From: Bryobacteraceae bacterium
GTDB lineage: Bacteria > Acidobacteriota > Terriglobia > Bryobacterales > Bryobacteraceae
Direction of reading: 5' to 3'
Assembly (NCBI GenBank): GCA_030041035.1
Contig: JASHOO010000282.1
Span: 1-41,760, forward strand
Length of the DNA stretch: 41,760 nt
This document shows positions 15,424 to 22,706 of this stretch, one piece after another. The notes below the pieces were generated by a model that was not told where the DNA came from, made no database searches, and was given only the letters and a program-made list of their open reading frames with translations. The translations under genes and the position numbers were made by a program. Position 1 is the stretch's first letter; the number at the start of each line of letters is the position of its first letter.

Positions 15424-16725
15424 ATGAACCGTAGAGACTTCATTCAGACCTCTGCCATCGCGATGGCATCGGGCATGACAGCGCTCGGCGCCAACGACCG
15501 CATCAACGTCGCAGTGATTGGCGTGCGCAGCCGCGGACGCGACCACATTACGAGCTACGCCAAACTGCCCGAGGCACGAATCGCTGCGGTGTGTGATATC
15601 GACCAGGCGCAGATCGAGCGCGCGGTCGCGTTCACGGAAAAAGTCACGGGCGCCAAGCCGCAAAAGACGTACCAGGACATTCGCAAGCTGCTCGAGGACA
15701 AAGATATCGACGCTGTGTCGATCGCCACTTGCAATCACTGGCATGCGCTCGCCACGGTTTGGGCTTGCCAGGCCGGCAAAGATGTCTATGTCGAGAAACC
15801 GGCCAGCCACGAGATCTGGGAAGGCCGCAAAATGGTGGAGGCCGCGCGTAAGTACAACCGCATGGTCCAGGTCGGCATGCAGAGCCGCACCACTGAGCAC
15901 AAGATCCGCGGCATGCAGCTCCTGCGTGACGGAGTGATCGGCAAAGTCTACATGGCGAAAGGCCTGTGTTATAAACGTCGCCCGTCGATTGGCCATCAGC
16001 CTGATGGTCTAGTGCCGGCCGGCGTCGATTACAACATCTGGCTCGGCCCGGCGGCCATGCGGCCGTTCAACCCGAATCGTTTTCATTACAACTGGCACTG
16101 GTTTTGGGACACGGGCAACGGTGACATCGGCAATCAGGGCGTGCATGAGATGGACATCTGCCGCTGGGGTTTGAACAAGACCACACTGCCCGAGGTTGTG
16201 GTGGCCGATGGCGGGAAATACATTTACGACGACGACCAGGAAACTCCCAACACGCAGCTCGCCACGTTCCACTATGACGATTGCGAACTCGTGTTCGAAG
16301 TGCGTGGCCTGCTGACCGGCGGAGAGAGCAGCATCGCTTACGACGGCGCCAACTTCATCGGCAACCTGTTTTTCGGCAGCGAGGGCTGGATGTCCATTGA
16401 CCTGAAAGGTTTCCAAATCTATCGCGGTGAAGGCCGCAAACTTGTTCAGGAAATGAACTACACCGAAAAAGAGCAGTGGGACACCACGCCGCACATCGCG
16501 AATTTCCTGAAGGCGGTTCGCAGCCGCAACCGCCAGGACCTCACATGCGACATTGAAGAGGGGCACCTTTCGGCAGCCCTGGTTCACATGGCCAATGTCA
16601 GCTATCGCACCGGCCGGAAGCTGCACTTCGATCCGAACGCCGAGCGTTTCGTGAACGACGAGGAAGCCAACAGCTATCTCAAGCGGAAATACCGCGAACC
16701 GTTCCTGATTCCTGAGAACGTCTAG
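15424..16725 (+). CDS. Gfo/Idh/MocA family oxidoreductase with Tat-type signal
   Basis: The protein has 433 residues. The N-terminus 'MNRRDFIQTSAIAMASG' is a twin-arginine signal, so export in folded form with bound NAD(P) is likely. A Rossmann domain follows ('INVAVIGVRSRGRDH', 'AAVCDID'), then 'SIATCNHWHA' and 'DVYVEKPASHE', where the EKP lysine is catalytic in this family. The C-terminal alpha/beta domain has 'NWHWFWDTGNGDIGNQGVHEMD' with His residues at the active site. These enzymes oxidise sugars, polyols or glycosides, including 3-keto-glycoside chemistry. The gene is six bases after the TIM-barrel gene and probably in one operon with it. Many copies of this family occur in Bryobacterales genomes. 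The substrate is not predictable. Confidence 0.88.
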   Translation: MNRRDFIQTSAIAMASGMTALGANDRINVAVIGVRSRGRDHITSYAKLPEARIAAVCDIDQAQIERAVAFTEKVTGAKPQKTYQDIRKLLEDKDIDAVSIATCNHWHALATVWACQAGKDVYVEKPASHEIWEGRKMVEAARKYNRMVQVGMQSRTTEHKIRGMQLLRDGVIGKVYMAKGLCYKRRPSIGHQPDGLVPAGVDYNIWLGPAAMRPFNPNRFHYNWHWFWDTGNGDIGNQGVHEMDICRWGLNKTTLPEVVVADGGKYIYDDDQETPNTQLATFHYDDCELVFEVRGLLTGGESSIAYDGANFIGNLFFGSEGWMSIDLKGFQIYRGEGRKLVQEMNYTEKEQWDTTPHIANFLKAVRSRNRQDLTCDIEEGHLSAALVHMANVSYRTGRKLHFDPNAERFVNDEEANSYLKRKYREPFLIPENV

Positions 16726-16727
16726 TT

Positions 16728-18404
16728 CTATTTGCAGCTCATCGCGATCAGGCGCTCGGCATGCTTCAAAGCCTCCGCCGTGACTTTCTGGCCCGAGAGC
16801 ATGCGGCCGATTTCGCGAGTGCGGGCGGCGTCATCCAGTTCTTCGATGGTTGCCACGGTGCGCCCTTTCTGCTCGCGCTTTTCCACGAGATAGTGGTGAT
16901 CGGCGAAGCAGGCGATCTGCGCCAGATGCGTCACACACAGCACCTGATTATTGGCCGACAATCTCTTGAGCCGCCGGCCGACACCCTCGGCCACCCCGCC
17001 ACCGATGCCTGCGTCGACTTCATCGAAGACCAGCGTGCGTACGGCGCCATTCGCACGGGCAGGAGCAGAAATGCAGGTTTTGAGTGCCAACGCAATTCGC
17101 GAAATCTCACCGCCCGAAGCGATCTTCTCAATTGGCTTCGGCGCTTCACCGAGATTGGGCGACACGAGAAACTCGATAACATCTTTACCTGACGCAGAAG
17201 CCTCAGCAGGACGGACGACGATCTCGAAGACCGCGCGCTGCATGGCGAGCGCGGCCAGTTCGGCTTCCACGCGTTTGGCCAGCTTGCCAGCCGCCTCTGT
17301 CCGGCGCGCTGTGAGTTGGCCGGCCAGCGCTTCGTACTGATCGCGTAACTTGCTGTGCTCTAAACGAAGCTGGTCTATCCGCTCGCCCGCGTGTTCCACA
17401 GCGTCAAGGCTGCGCGCGACCTGATCAAGATAGCCAAGAATCTCTTCGATGGTTGCCCCGTATTTGCGTTTGGCTTTGTCGATAGCCGCGAGCCGCGTCT
17501 CGATTTCTTCCAACCGCGTGGGGTTGGCCTCCAAGCGACTGATGTAATCACGCAAGGCATACGCGGCTTCGGATAATGCAATTTCCGCCGGCTTGAGAAC
17601 TTCGCGAATCTCGCCGAGCGCCGGGTCGATGCGAGTCAGTTCCTCCATTTTTTTTGCCGCCAGTCGCGCGAGCGCAACCGCCGACTCCGGCGAGTCGTAG
17701 AGCGCAGCATATGCACCGCCGGCCGTATCGAGAATCCGTCCCAGGTTCTGCAACACCCGGCGTTCGCTCTCGAGCACCGCATCTTCTCCGGGGTGCAAGC
17801 GCAGGCTTTCGATTTCCCGCTTCTGGAACTGCCAGAGATCCAGCATGCGGAGTTTTTCCTTCTCGGACCGCTCAACGCCGGCGAGCTCTGAATCGACTCG
17901 ACGCAAGGCGTGGTAGGTCTCGCTCACCTCATCAATCAGCTTTTGCGCCCCGGCGAAGCCGTCGAGCATATCACGCTGCGTCTCGGTCAAAAACAGAAGC
18001 TGCTGATCGTGCTGCCCGTGGATGTCTCCCAAATGCGGCGCGAGCTCGCGCAGCAGAGCGACCGTTGCCGGCCGGTTGGCCACGAACGCGCGCGACTTGC
18101 CCCCGCCGAGCACTTCACGCTCGACCAGCAGTTCGCCCTCTTCCACTCCAATGCCGGCCTGCTCCAGCGCCACGCGCACTGCCCGGTCATCGCGCACTTC
18201 AAAGATGCCGGAAACGCGCGCGCGATCTTCGCCAGAGCGGATCATCTCGTTGGACGCCCGTCCGCCCAGCAGCAGCCCAAGCGCGTCCACCACAATGGAC
18301 TTCCCGCTGCCGGTCTCTCCCGTCAACAAATTCAGTCCGGCGTGAAAGCGCACGCGCAAACGGTCGACCACGGCGTAGTTCTCGACCGTCAACTCCACCA
18401 GCAT
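16728..18404 (-). CDS. recN: DNA repair protein RecN
   Basis: This 558-residue SMC-like ATPase acts in double-strand break repair and holds DNA ends for RecA. Walker A 'GETGSGKS' (29-36), family segment 'HLGDIHGQHDQQLL', a long central coiled coil (about 150-370), signature region 'IASGGEISRIALAL', Walker B 'LVFDEVDAGIGG' and 'VLCVTHLAQIA' are all in RecN order and spacing. The length matches the family. ATG at 18404 has no ribosome binding site; a perfect TATAAT on the minus strand (18417-18412) ends seven bases upstream, suggesting a leaderless mRNA. It is divergent to tolQ, with a palindrome in between, and converges within two bases on the oxidoreductase gene. Confidence 0.95.
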   Translation of the reverse strand: MLVELTVENYAVVDRLRVRFHAGLNLLTGETGSGKSIVVDALGLLLGGRASNEMIRSGEDRARVSGIFEVRDDRAVRVALEQAGIGVEEGELLVEREVLGGGKSRAFVANRPATVALLRELAPHLGDIHGQHDQQLLFLTETQRDMLDGFAGAQKLIDEVSETYHALRRVDSELAGVERSEKEKLRMLDLWQFQKREIESLRLHPGEDAVLESERRVLQNLGRILDTAGGAYAALYDSPESAVALARLAAKKMEELTRIDPALGEIREVLKPAEIALSEAAYALRDYISRLEANPTRLEEIETRLAAIDKAKRKYGATIEEILGYLDQVARSLDAVEHAGERIDQLRLEHSKLRDQYEALAGQLTARRTEAAGKLAKRVEAELAALAMQRAVFEIVVRPAEASASGKDVIEFLVSPNLGEAPKPIEKIASGGEISRIALALKTCISAPARANGAVRTLVFDEVDAGIGGGVAEGVGRRLKRLSANNQVLCVTHLAQIACFADHHYLVEKREQKGRTVATIEELDDAARTREIGRMLSGQKVTAEALKHAERLIAMSCK

Positions 18405-18411
18405 CGAGCCG

Positions 18412-18417
18412 ATTATA
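18412..18417 (-). promoter_or_regulatory. Perfect -10 hexamer seven bases before recN ATG
   Basis: TATAAT on the minus strand is followed by seven bases and then the recN start codon. This places the expected transcription start at or within a base or two of the ATG. No -35 match is seen at 16-18 bases upstream. Confidence 0.55.
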
Positions 18418-18457
18418 CGAAGTTTGATCGGGCGCCCGGCGTCGCGCCGTCATTAGC

Positions 18458-18481
18458 AAACATTTCTGTGGCGAAATGTTT
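18458..18481. promoter_or_regulatory. 24-bp palindrome between recN and tolQ, probable operator
   Basis: AAACATTTC (18458-18466), six bases, and GAAATGTTT (18473-18481) form a perfect nine-base inverted repeat. It lies 41 bases upstream of the recN -10 hexamer and 16 bases upstream of the candidate tolQ -35, so a dimeric regulator could act on either gene. It is not the E. coli, Bacillus or alphaproteobacterial LexA sequence. Confidence 0.5.
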
Positions 18482-18496
18482 CGGACATTCAGTGAT

Positions 18497-18525
18497 TTGT
18501 AGCGATTCAGGGCCATTCCTATGTT
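18497..18525 (+). promoter_or_regulatory. Candidate tolQ promoter
   Basis: TTGTAG (18497-18502) and TATGTT (18520-18525) are separated by 17 bases and lie 24 bases before the tolQ start. Three of six and four of six bases match the sigma-70 consensus, so this is only a candidate. Confidence 0.3.
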
Positions 18526-18548
18526 ACATTTGCAAGTGAGGAGACAGT

Positions 18549-19235
18549 TTGGATCCAACGATCCTGGCACTTTTCCTGCAAACCTCGGTCTGGGAAATGG
18601 TGGTGGGCCGGGCCACCCCGCTTACTTTCGCTGTGTTTCTGATTCTATTGCTGTTCTCGGTCTTCTCCTGGACCATCATTTTCGCGAAATGGGGCTCTTT
18701 CAGGCGCGCGCGGCGTGCCGATGCCCGTTTCCTTCGCGCATTCCGCAAGGCCAACGCGCTGGATGCCGTCATGGTCGCGAGCGAGCAGTTTCGCCCGTCG
18801 CCGCTGGTGGCCGTGTTCGATTTTGGTTATGAAGAAGTGGCGCGCCAGGTGAAATCGCGCGGCACAATCAACAACAAGATCGCACTCGAGCGCACGCTGC
18901 AACTGGGAACCAGCGAAGAGATCACGAAGCTGGAACGCAACATGGGCTGGCTGGCGACGACGGCGTCGGTCAGCCCATTCATTGGCCTGTTCGGCACTGT
19001 GATCGGCATCATTCGTGCCTTCGACCAGCTTGGCCAGCAAGGCAGCTCGAGCTTGCGCGCGGTGGGTCCTGGCATTTCCGAGGCGCTCATCGCGACGGCG
19101 CTCGGCTTAGCCGCAGCCATACCCGCCGCGATCTTCTACAACTACTTCGGCCATAGGATCAAGGAAATGGGATCGCGCATGGATGATTTCTCGCTCGAGT
19201 TCCTCAACATGACTGAGCGTACCTATGGAGAGTAA
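18549..19235 (+). CDS. tolQ: Tol-Pal system proton channel protein TolQ
   Basis: This is a 228-residue inner-membrane protein of the TolQ/ExbB/MotA family. One membrane helix lies near residues 17-40 ('TPLTFAVFLILLLFSVFSW'). The paired C-terminal helices surround 'FIGLFGTVIGIIRAFDQLG' and 'AIAAAI'-like 'LGLAAAIPAAIFYNYF'. With TolR it forms a proton-driven motor that energises TolA during outer-membrane constriction. The TTG start at 18549 is supported by GAGGAG (18538-18543) five bases before it. It is first of six genes in the order tolQ-tolR-tolA-tolB-pal-cpoB, which argues for TolQ rather than ExbB. The TolR gene follows after three bases. Confidence 0.92.
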   Translation: MDPTILALFLQTSVWEMVVGRATPLTFAVFLILLLFSVFSWTIIFAKWGSFRRARRADARFLRAFRKANALDAVMVASEQFRPSPLVAVFDFGYEEVARQVKSRGTINNKIALERTLQLGTSEEITKLERNMGWLATTASVSPFIGLFGTVIGIIRAFDQLGQQGSSSLRAVGPGISEALIATALGLAAAIPAAIFYNYFGHRIKEMGSRMDDFSLEFLNMTERTYGE

Positions 19236-19238
19236 GCG

Positions 19239-19682
19239 GTGGCGATAGCGGTCAACGGTGGTGGCTCCTCGGGTCGTCGGCGGTCTTACGGAGGCGGCGC
19301 GCTCTCCGAAATTAACGTGACACCCTTTGTCGACGTGGTGCTCGTGCTGCTGATCATCTTCATGATGACGGCGCACGTAATGGAGTTTGGCATCGAAGTA
19401 GATGTACCCAAGACAAGGTACACCAAGGACAGCGCCAAGGACCTTCCCGTCATCAACATTACGCGTGACGGCAACCCTTATCTAAATGACAAGCCGATCA
19501 ACATCCATGAATTGGGCCCGGTTCTGCAAAGCCGTTACCATGGCCAGTCCGTTTATGTCCGGGCGGATCGTGGCGTGACCTGGGACGTGGTTGCCCAGGT
19601 TCTGAGCGAGCTTAGCGCCGCCAAGATCACGGTAAATATGGTGACGCAGCCGGAGGACTCCGCGGAAAAACGAGGGCGCTGA
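19239..19682 (+). CDS. tolR: Tol-Pal system protein TolR
   Basis: This 147-residue protein belongs to the ExbD/TolR family. The start 'ALSEINVTPFVDVVLVLLIIFMM' contains the single membrane helix with the conserved proton-carrying Asp ('PFVDVVLV'). The periplasmic domain follows with 'LPVINITRDGNPYLND' and 'VYVRADRGVTWDVVAQVL', both standard for the family. It partners TolQ in coupling proton flow to TolA. The GTG start at 19239 is three bases after tolQ, and the stop overlaps the tolA start as TGATG. A Gly/Ser-rich cytoplasmic N-terminus ('VNGGGSSGRRRSYGGG') precedes the helix, as in many acidobacterial and proteobacterial ExbD/TolR proteins. Confidence 0.92.
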   Translation: MAIAVNGGGSSGRRRSYGGGALSEINVTPFVDVVLVLLIIFMMTAHVMEFGIEVDVPKTRYTKDSAKDLPVINITRDGNPYLNDKPINIHELGPVLQSRYHGQSVYVRADRGVTWDVVAQVLSELSAAKITVNMVTQPEDSAEKRGR

Positions 19683-20467
19683 TGCCTCACGTCGACATCC
19701 TGGACGAGCCGGAACCGCTGAAAGGTCCGCTGACGGGTTCGATTGCGCTGCATGTCTCGGTCGCTCTGGCACTCACGCTGGTTTCCATCATTGGTGGCCG
19801 GCGCGAATACTGGGGTGACCGCAATTCCGGCGGAGGGTCCGCCATGATCGTGAATGTGGTTGGCCAGGTGCCGTTGCCGGCCCACGGGGGAATAGTAAAT
19901 CCGGTGGCAAACGACACCCAGTCCGAGGTACCCGAGCCTAAGCCGGACAAGGTGCAGCAAACGAAGGTCAAGGAACCCGAGCCGGACGCCATCCCGTTGC
20001 CGAGCCGCACAGCACCCAAGAAGCCATCCCACAAGGAGTCAAGCGTGAATACGTATCGCGCTAAACAAAATGACCGCCCTAACCAGCTCTACAGCCAGGA
20101 GGGTCAGGCGCTTAGCTCCCCCATGGTGGGTATGGCTGGATCAGGCGGCGTAGGCGTTGGCCGCGGGTCGCCCTTTGGCGATCGCTTTGGGTACTATGTG
20201 GACTTGCTCAAACAAAAAGTCGCACAGAACTGGCGTACCGGCGATGTCGATCCACGGATACGCACGGCGCCGCCCGCCGTGGTGACTTTCAACATCCGGC
20301 GGGATGGCTCGATTAACAGCATTCGGTTGGCGCAAACCAGCGGGAACCTGGCGCTCGACCTTTCCGCGGAACGTGCGATTCAGGATGCGGCCCCATTTCC
20401 TGCGCTGCCCCCGGCTTTTGACAAAAATGAAGTTTCCATTGAGTTCTGGTTTCAATTACAACGATGA
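19682..20467 (+). CDS. tolA: TolA-like protein with TonB-type C-terminal domain
   Basis: The protein has 261 residues: a short cytoplasmic start, one membrane helix at about 20-40 ('GSIALHVSVALALTLVSIIGG'), a Pro/Lys/Glu-rich periplasm-spanning region ('VPEPKPDKVQQTKVKEPEP') and a TonB/TolA C-terminal domain from about 180 ('VVTFNIRRDGSINSIRLAQTSG', 'AIQDAAPFPALPPAF'). The spacer is much shorter than the long helical spacer of enterobacterial TolA. The sequence alone would say TonB-like. Placement between tolR and tolB, with overlaps on both sides (TGATG and ATGA), supports a TolA role linking the TolQR motor to TolB-Pal. Confidence 0.85.
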   Translation: MPHVDILDEPEPLKGPLTGSIALHVSVALALTLVSIIGGRREYWGDRNSGGGSAMIVNVVGQVPLPAHGGIVNPVANDTQSEVPEPKPDKVQQTKVKEPEPDAIPLPSRTAPKKPSHKESSVNTYRAKQNDRPNQLYSQEGQALSSPMVGMAGSGGVGVGRGSPFGDRFGYYVDLLKQKVAQNWRTGDVDPRIRTAPPAVVTFNIRRDGSINSIRLAQTSGNLALDLSAERAIQDAAPFPALPPAFDKNEVSIEFWFQLQR

Positions 20468-21834
20468 ATAAGAAGCTGATCTTCGCAACGCTTGCCGCAC
20501 TCCTATTTGCGATCCCGGTTACGACCTGGGCTCAAGACAACACGGTGATCATCAAGCTGGTCGGCTCCCAGAAGCCGGTGATGGCCGTACCCGACCTTCG
20601 CGGTTCCGGCACGACCCAGAATTTCATGGGGGCGTTCAATGATACGCTTTTCGGCGACCTGCAAAACTCGGGTCTCTTTACCATGGCGCCGAAGGGCATG
20701 TATCCCTTGCAGGTGCCGCAACGCCCCGAGGATTTCCGCCAGCCAGCCAGGCCCGGCGAATCCATGGGGGGGCTGGCGCTCGCCGATTGGGCTTCGCCGC
20801 CGGTCAGCGCAAACTTCCTGGCGACGGGCTACACCGCCGAGCAGAACGGCCAGATTGTGCTATACGGCTGGCTTTTCGATGTCGGCCAGCCCAATCTGGC
20901 TAACGCGCAGATCCTGGGCAAGCGTTACTTCGGATCAGGGGACGAAGCCGGGGCGCGCAGCGTGGCACACCAGTTCGCCGCCGACATCCTGGCGCACTGG
21001 GGCGGAATATCCCTCTATGGAACAAAAATCTACTTCGTTTCGAACCGGACGGGCCACAAGGAAATCTGGTCGATGGACCCGGACGGCTCCAACCAGAAGC
21101 AGCTCACCTCATTTAAGTCGATCTCGATCATGCCCGCGATATCGCCTGATGGCAGTAAACTAGCGTTTACTAGCTTCGCCAGCGGAAATCCTGCTATATT
21201 TATACTCTCAACGGAGACTGGGCGCCGGTTACCGTTTTACAACCAGCGGGCATCGCTGAATGCCACCCCTGACTTCACGCCGGATGGGAAGCAGATATTG
21301 TATGCTTCCTCGGCCAGCGGGTACGCTCAGATCTACGTAGCGAATTTGGATGGGAGTAATTTGAGGCGGATCTCCTCGTCACGCGCCATCGAGGTAGAGC
21401 CAAAAGTGAATCCCAAAACCGGGAACGACATCGTATTTGTTTCCGGGCGAACCGGCCCACAACAGATTTTCCGGATGAATTTCGATGGGACCGGCGTTGA
21501 GCGGCTCACGAACGGGGAAGGCGAAGCTTCCAATCCATCCTGGAACCCGAACGGGGAGGTCATGGCATTTGCATGGACCCGTGGGTTTGCTACCGGGAAC
21601 TTCAACATTTTTCTGATGGATGTGGCATCGCGGGACTTCAACCAGCTGACTCACAGCGAGGGGCGAAACGAAAACCCGAGCTGGGCGCCCGACGGGCGGC
21701 ACTTAGTCTTTATGTCCACGCGCAGCGGCACTCATCAGATCTACACCATGCTGGCCGATGGCACCCAGGTGCATCAGTTGACCTCGGCAGGGAACAACCA
21801 GACGCCGGTGTGGGGGAAGGCGCCGAATTTTTGA
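20464..21834 (+). CDS. tolB: Tol-Pal system beta-propeller protein TolB
   Basis: The protein has 456 residues. A signal peptide 'KKLIFATLAALLFAIPVTTWA' is followed by a TolB N-terminal domain (about 28-190) and a six-bladed propeller with repeated motifs such as 'SPDGSKLAFTS', 'TPDGKQILYAS', 'NPNGEVMAFAW' and 'APDGRHLVFMS', spaced some 43 residues apart. TolB is the periplasmic protein that shuttles between TolA and Pal. The ATG overlaps the tolA stop (ATGA). It is followed after 22 bases by pal with its own strong ribosome binding site. The length and order are canonical. Confidence 0.95.
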   Translation: MNKKLIFATLAALLFAIPVTTWAQDNTVIIKLVGSQKPVMAVPDLRGSGTTQNFMGAFNDTLFGDLQNSGLFTMAPKGMYPLQVPQRPEDFRQPARPGESMGGLALADWASPPVSANFLATGYTAEQNGQIVLYGWLFDVGQPNLANAQILGKRYFGSGDEAGARSVAHQFAADILAHWGGISLYGTKIYFVSNRTGHKEIWSMDPDGSNQKQLTSFKSISIMPAISPDGSKLAFTSFASGNPAIFILSTETGRRLPFYNQRASLNATPDFTPDGKQILYASSASGYAQIYVANLDGSNLRRISSSRAIEVEPKVNPKTGNDIVFVSGRTGPQQIFRMNFDGTGVERLTNGEGEASNPSWNPNGEVMAFAWTRGFATGNFNIFLMDVASRDFNQLTHSEGRNENPSWAPDGRHLVFMSTRSGTHQIYTMLADGTQVHQLTSAGNNQTPVWGKAPNF

Positions 21835-21856
21835 AACATTTCTGGAGGCAGAGATC

Positions 21857-22627
21857 ATGTTGCTGAAACGGAATTGGAGCGTCATCTGGATCGCTATTGC
21901 GCTGGTTGTATTCGCAGCAGGTTGCAAGAAGAAGGCAGCCCCGCCGCCACCGCCGCCGCCACCACCTAAGCAGGAGGCAGCGCCACCACCACCTGCCGCG
22001 CCGGACATCAGTGAGTTTTCGGCCGAGCCGTCCACCATTGAGCGGGGTCAATCGTCGACACTGAGATGGACGGTGACCAATGCCAATCAGATTACGATCG
22101 ACAATGGGGTCGGCTCGGTGCAAGCCAGCGGCAGTCGCAGCGTGTATCCCAACGAAACCACCACTTACACGTTGAGGGCCGCCGGTCCCGGAGGAGCGCT
22201 CAGCAAGAGCGCCACGGTCACCGTGACTGCGCCGCCGCCTCCTCCTCCGCCGCCGGCCAAGCCAAACTTGACCGAGCGCATCAGCGCCTTGCAGGATGCC
22301 TATTTTGACTATGACAAGAGCGACATCCGCGACGATGCGCGCGCGACGCTCACTAAAGATGCCGACTTGCTGAAGGCCATCTTCCAGGACTTCCCGGATG
22401 CCGTGATCACCATCGAGGGGCACTGCGACGAGCGTGGATCGGCCGAGTACAACCTCGGGTTAGGCGATCGCCGCTCCACCTCCGCCAAGGATTTCCTGGT
22501 GCAATTGGGCGTTGCCGGTGACAAGCTGAAGACCATCAGCTACGGCAAGGAACGGCCGGTTTGCACGGAGTCCACCGAGGACTGCTGGCAGCGCTGCCGC
22601 CACGTGCACTTCTCGGCAGGCCAATAA
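21857..22627 (+). CDS. pal: Peptidoglycan-associated lipoprotein Pal with inserted Ig-like domain
   Basis: The protein has 256 residues. A lipoprotein signal peptide ends in 'FAAGC' with lipidated C23. A poly-proline stretch, an Ig-like beta domain (about 50-125: 'FSAEPSTIERGQSSTLRW', 'NETTTYTLRA'), a second poly-proline stretch and an OmpA-like peptidoglycan-binding domain (about 145-256) follow. The last has 'YFDYDKSDIRDDA', 'EGHCDERGSAEYN' and 'GDRRSTSAKDFL', keeping the Asp and Arg that bind diaminopimelate. E. coli Pal lacks the Ig domain; the extra length may span a wider gap. The C-terminus 'CWQRCRHVHFSAGQ' has unusual cysteines. GGAGG (21844-21848) lies eight bases before ATG. Confidence 0.92.
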   Translation: MLLKRNWSVIWIAIALVVFAAGCKKKAAPPPPPPPPPKQEAAPPPPAAPDISEFSAEPSTIERGQSSTLRWTVTNANQITIDNGVGSVQASGSRSVYPNETTTYTLRAAGPGGALSKSATVTVTAPPPPPPPPAKPNLTERISALQDAYFDYDKSDIRDDARATLTKDADLLKAIFQDFPDAVITIEGHCDERGSAEYNLGLGDRRSTSAKDFLVQLGVAGDKLKTISYGKERPVCTESTEDCWQRCRHVHFSAGQ

Positions 22628-22634
22628 CCACATC

Positions 22635-22687
22635 GGGTAGGACACCTCGCCGAAGCTGGTGGACAGGCACTGGCGGGTGTCCTACCC
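22635..22687. repeat. Perfect 12-base inverted repeat between pal and cpoB
   Basis: GGGTAGGACACC (22635-22646) and GGTGTCCTACCC (22676-22687) are exact reverse complements with a 29-base loop. The right arm ends eight bases before the cpoB ribosome binding site. No T-run follows, so a classical terminator is unlikely; an mRNA-processing or stabilising stem between pal and cpoB is plausible. Confidence 0.6.
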
Positions 22688-22706
22688 TCATATTGAGGAG
22701 GCCAGC

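Noticed and set aside
21940-22000. CCG/CCA triplet repeat as a microsatellite or phase-variation tract
   Set aside because: It encodes the poly-proline hinge of Pal in frame with mixed proline codons; slippage by triplets would not switch the gene off.
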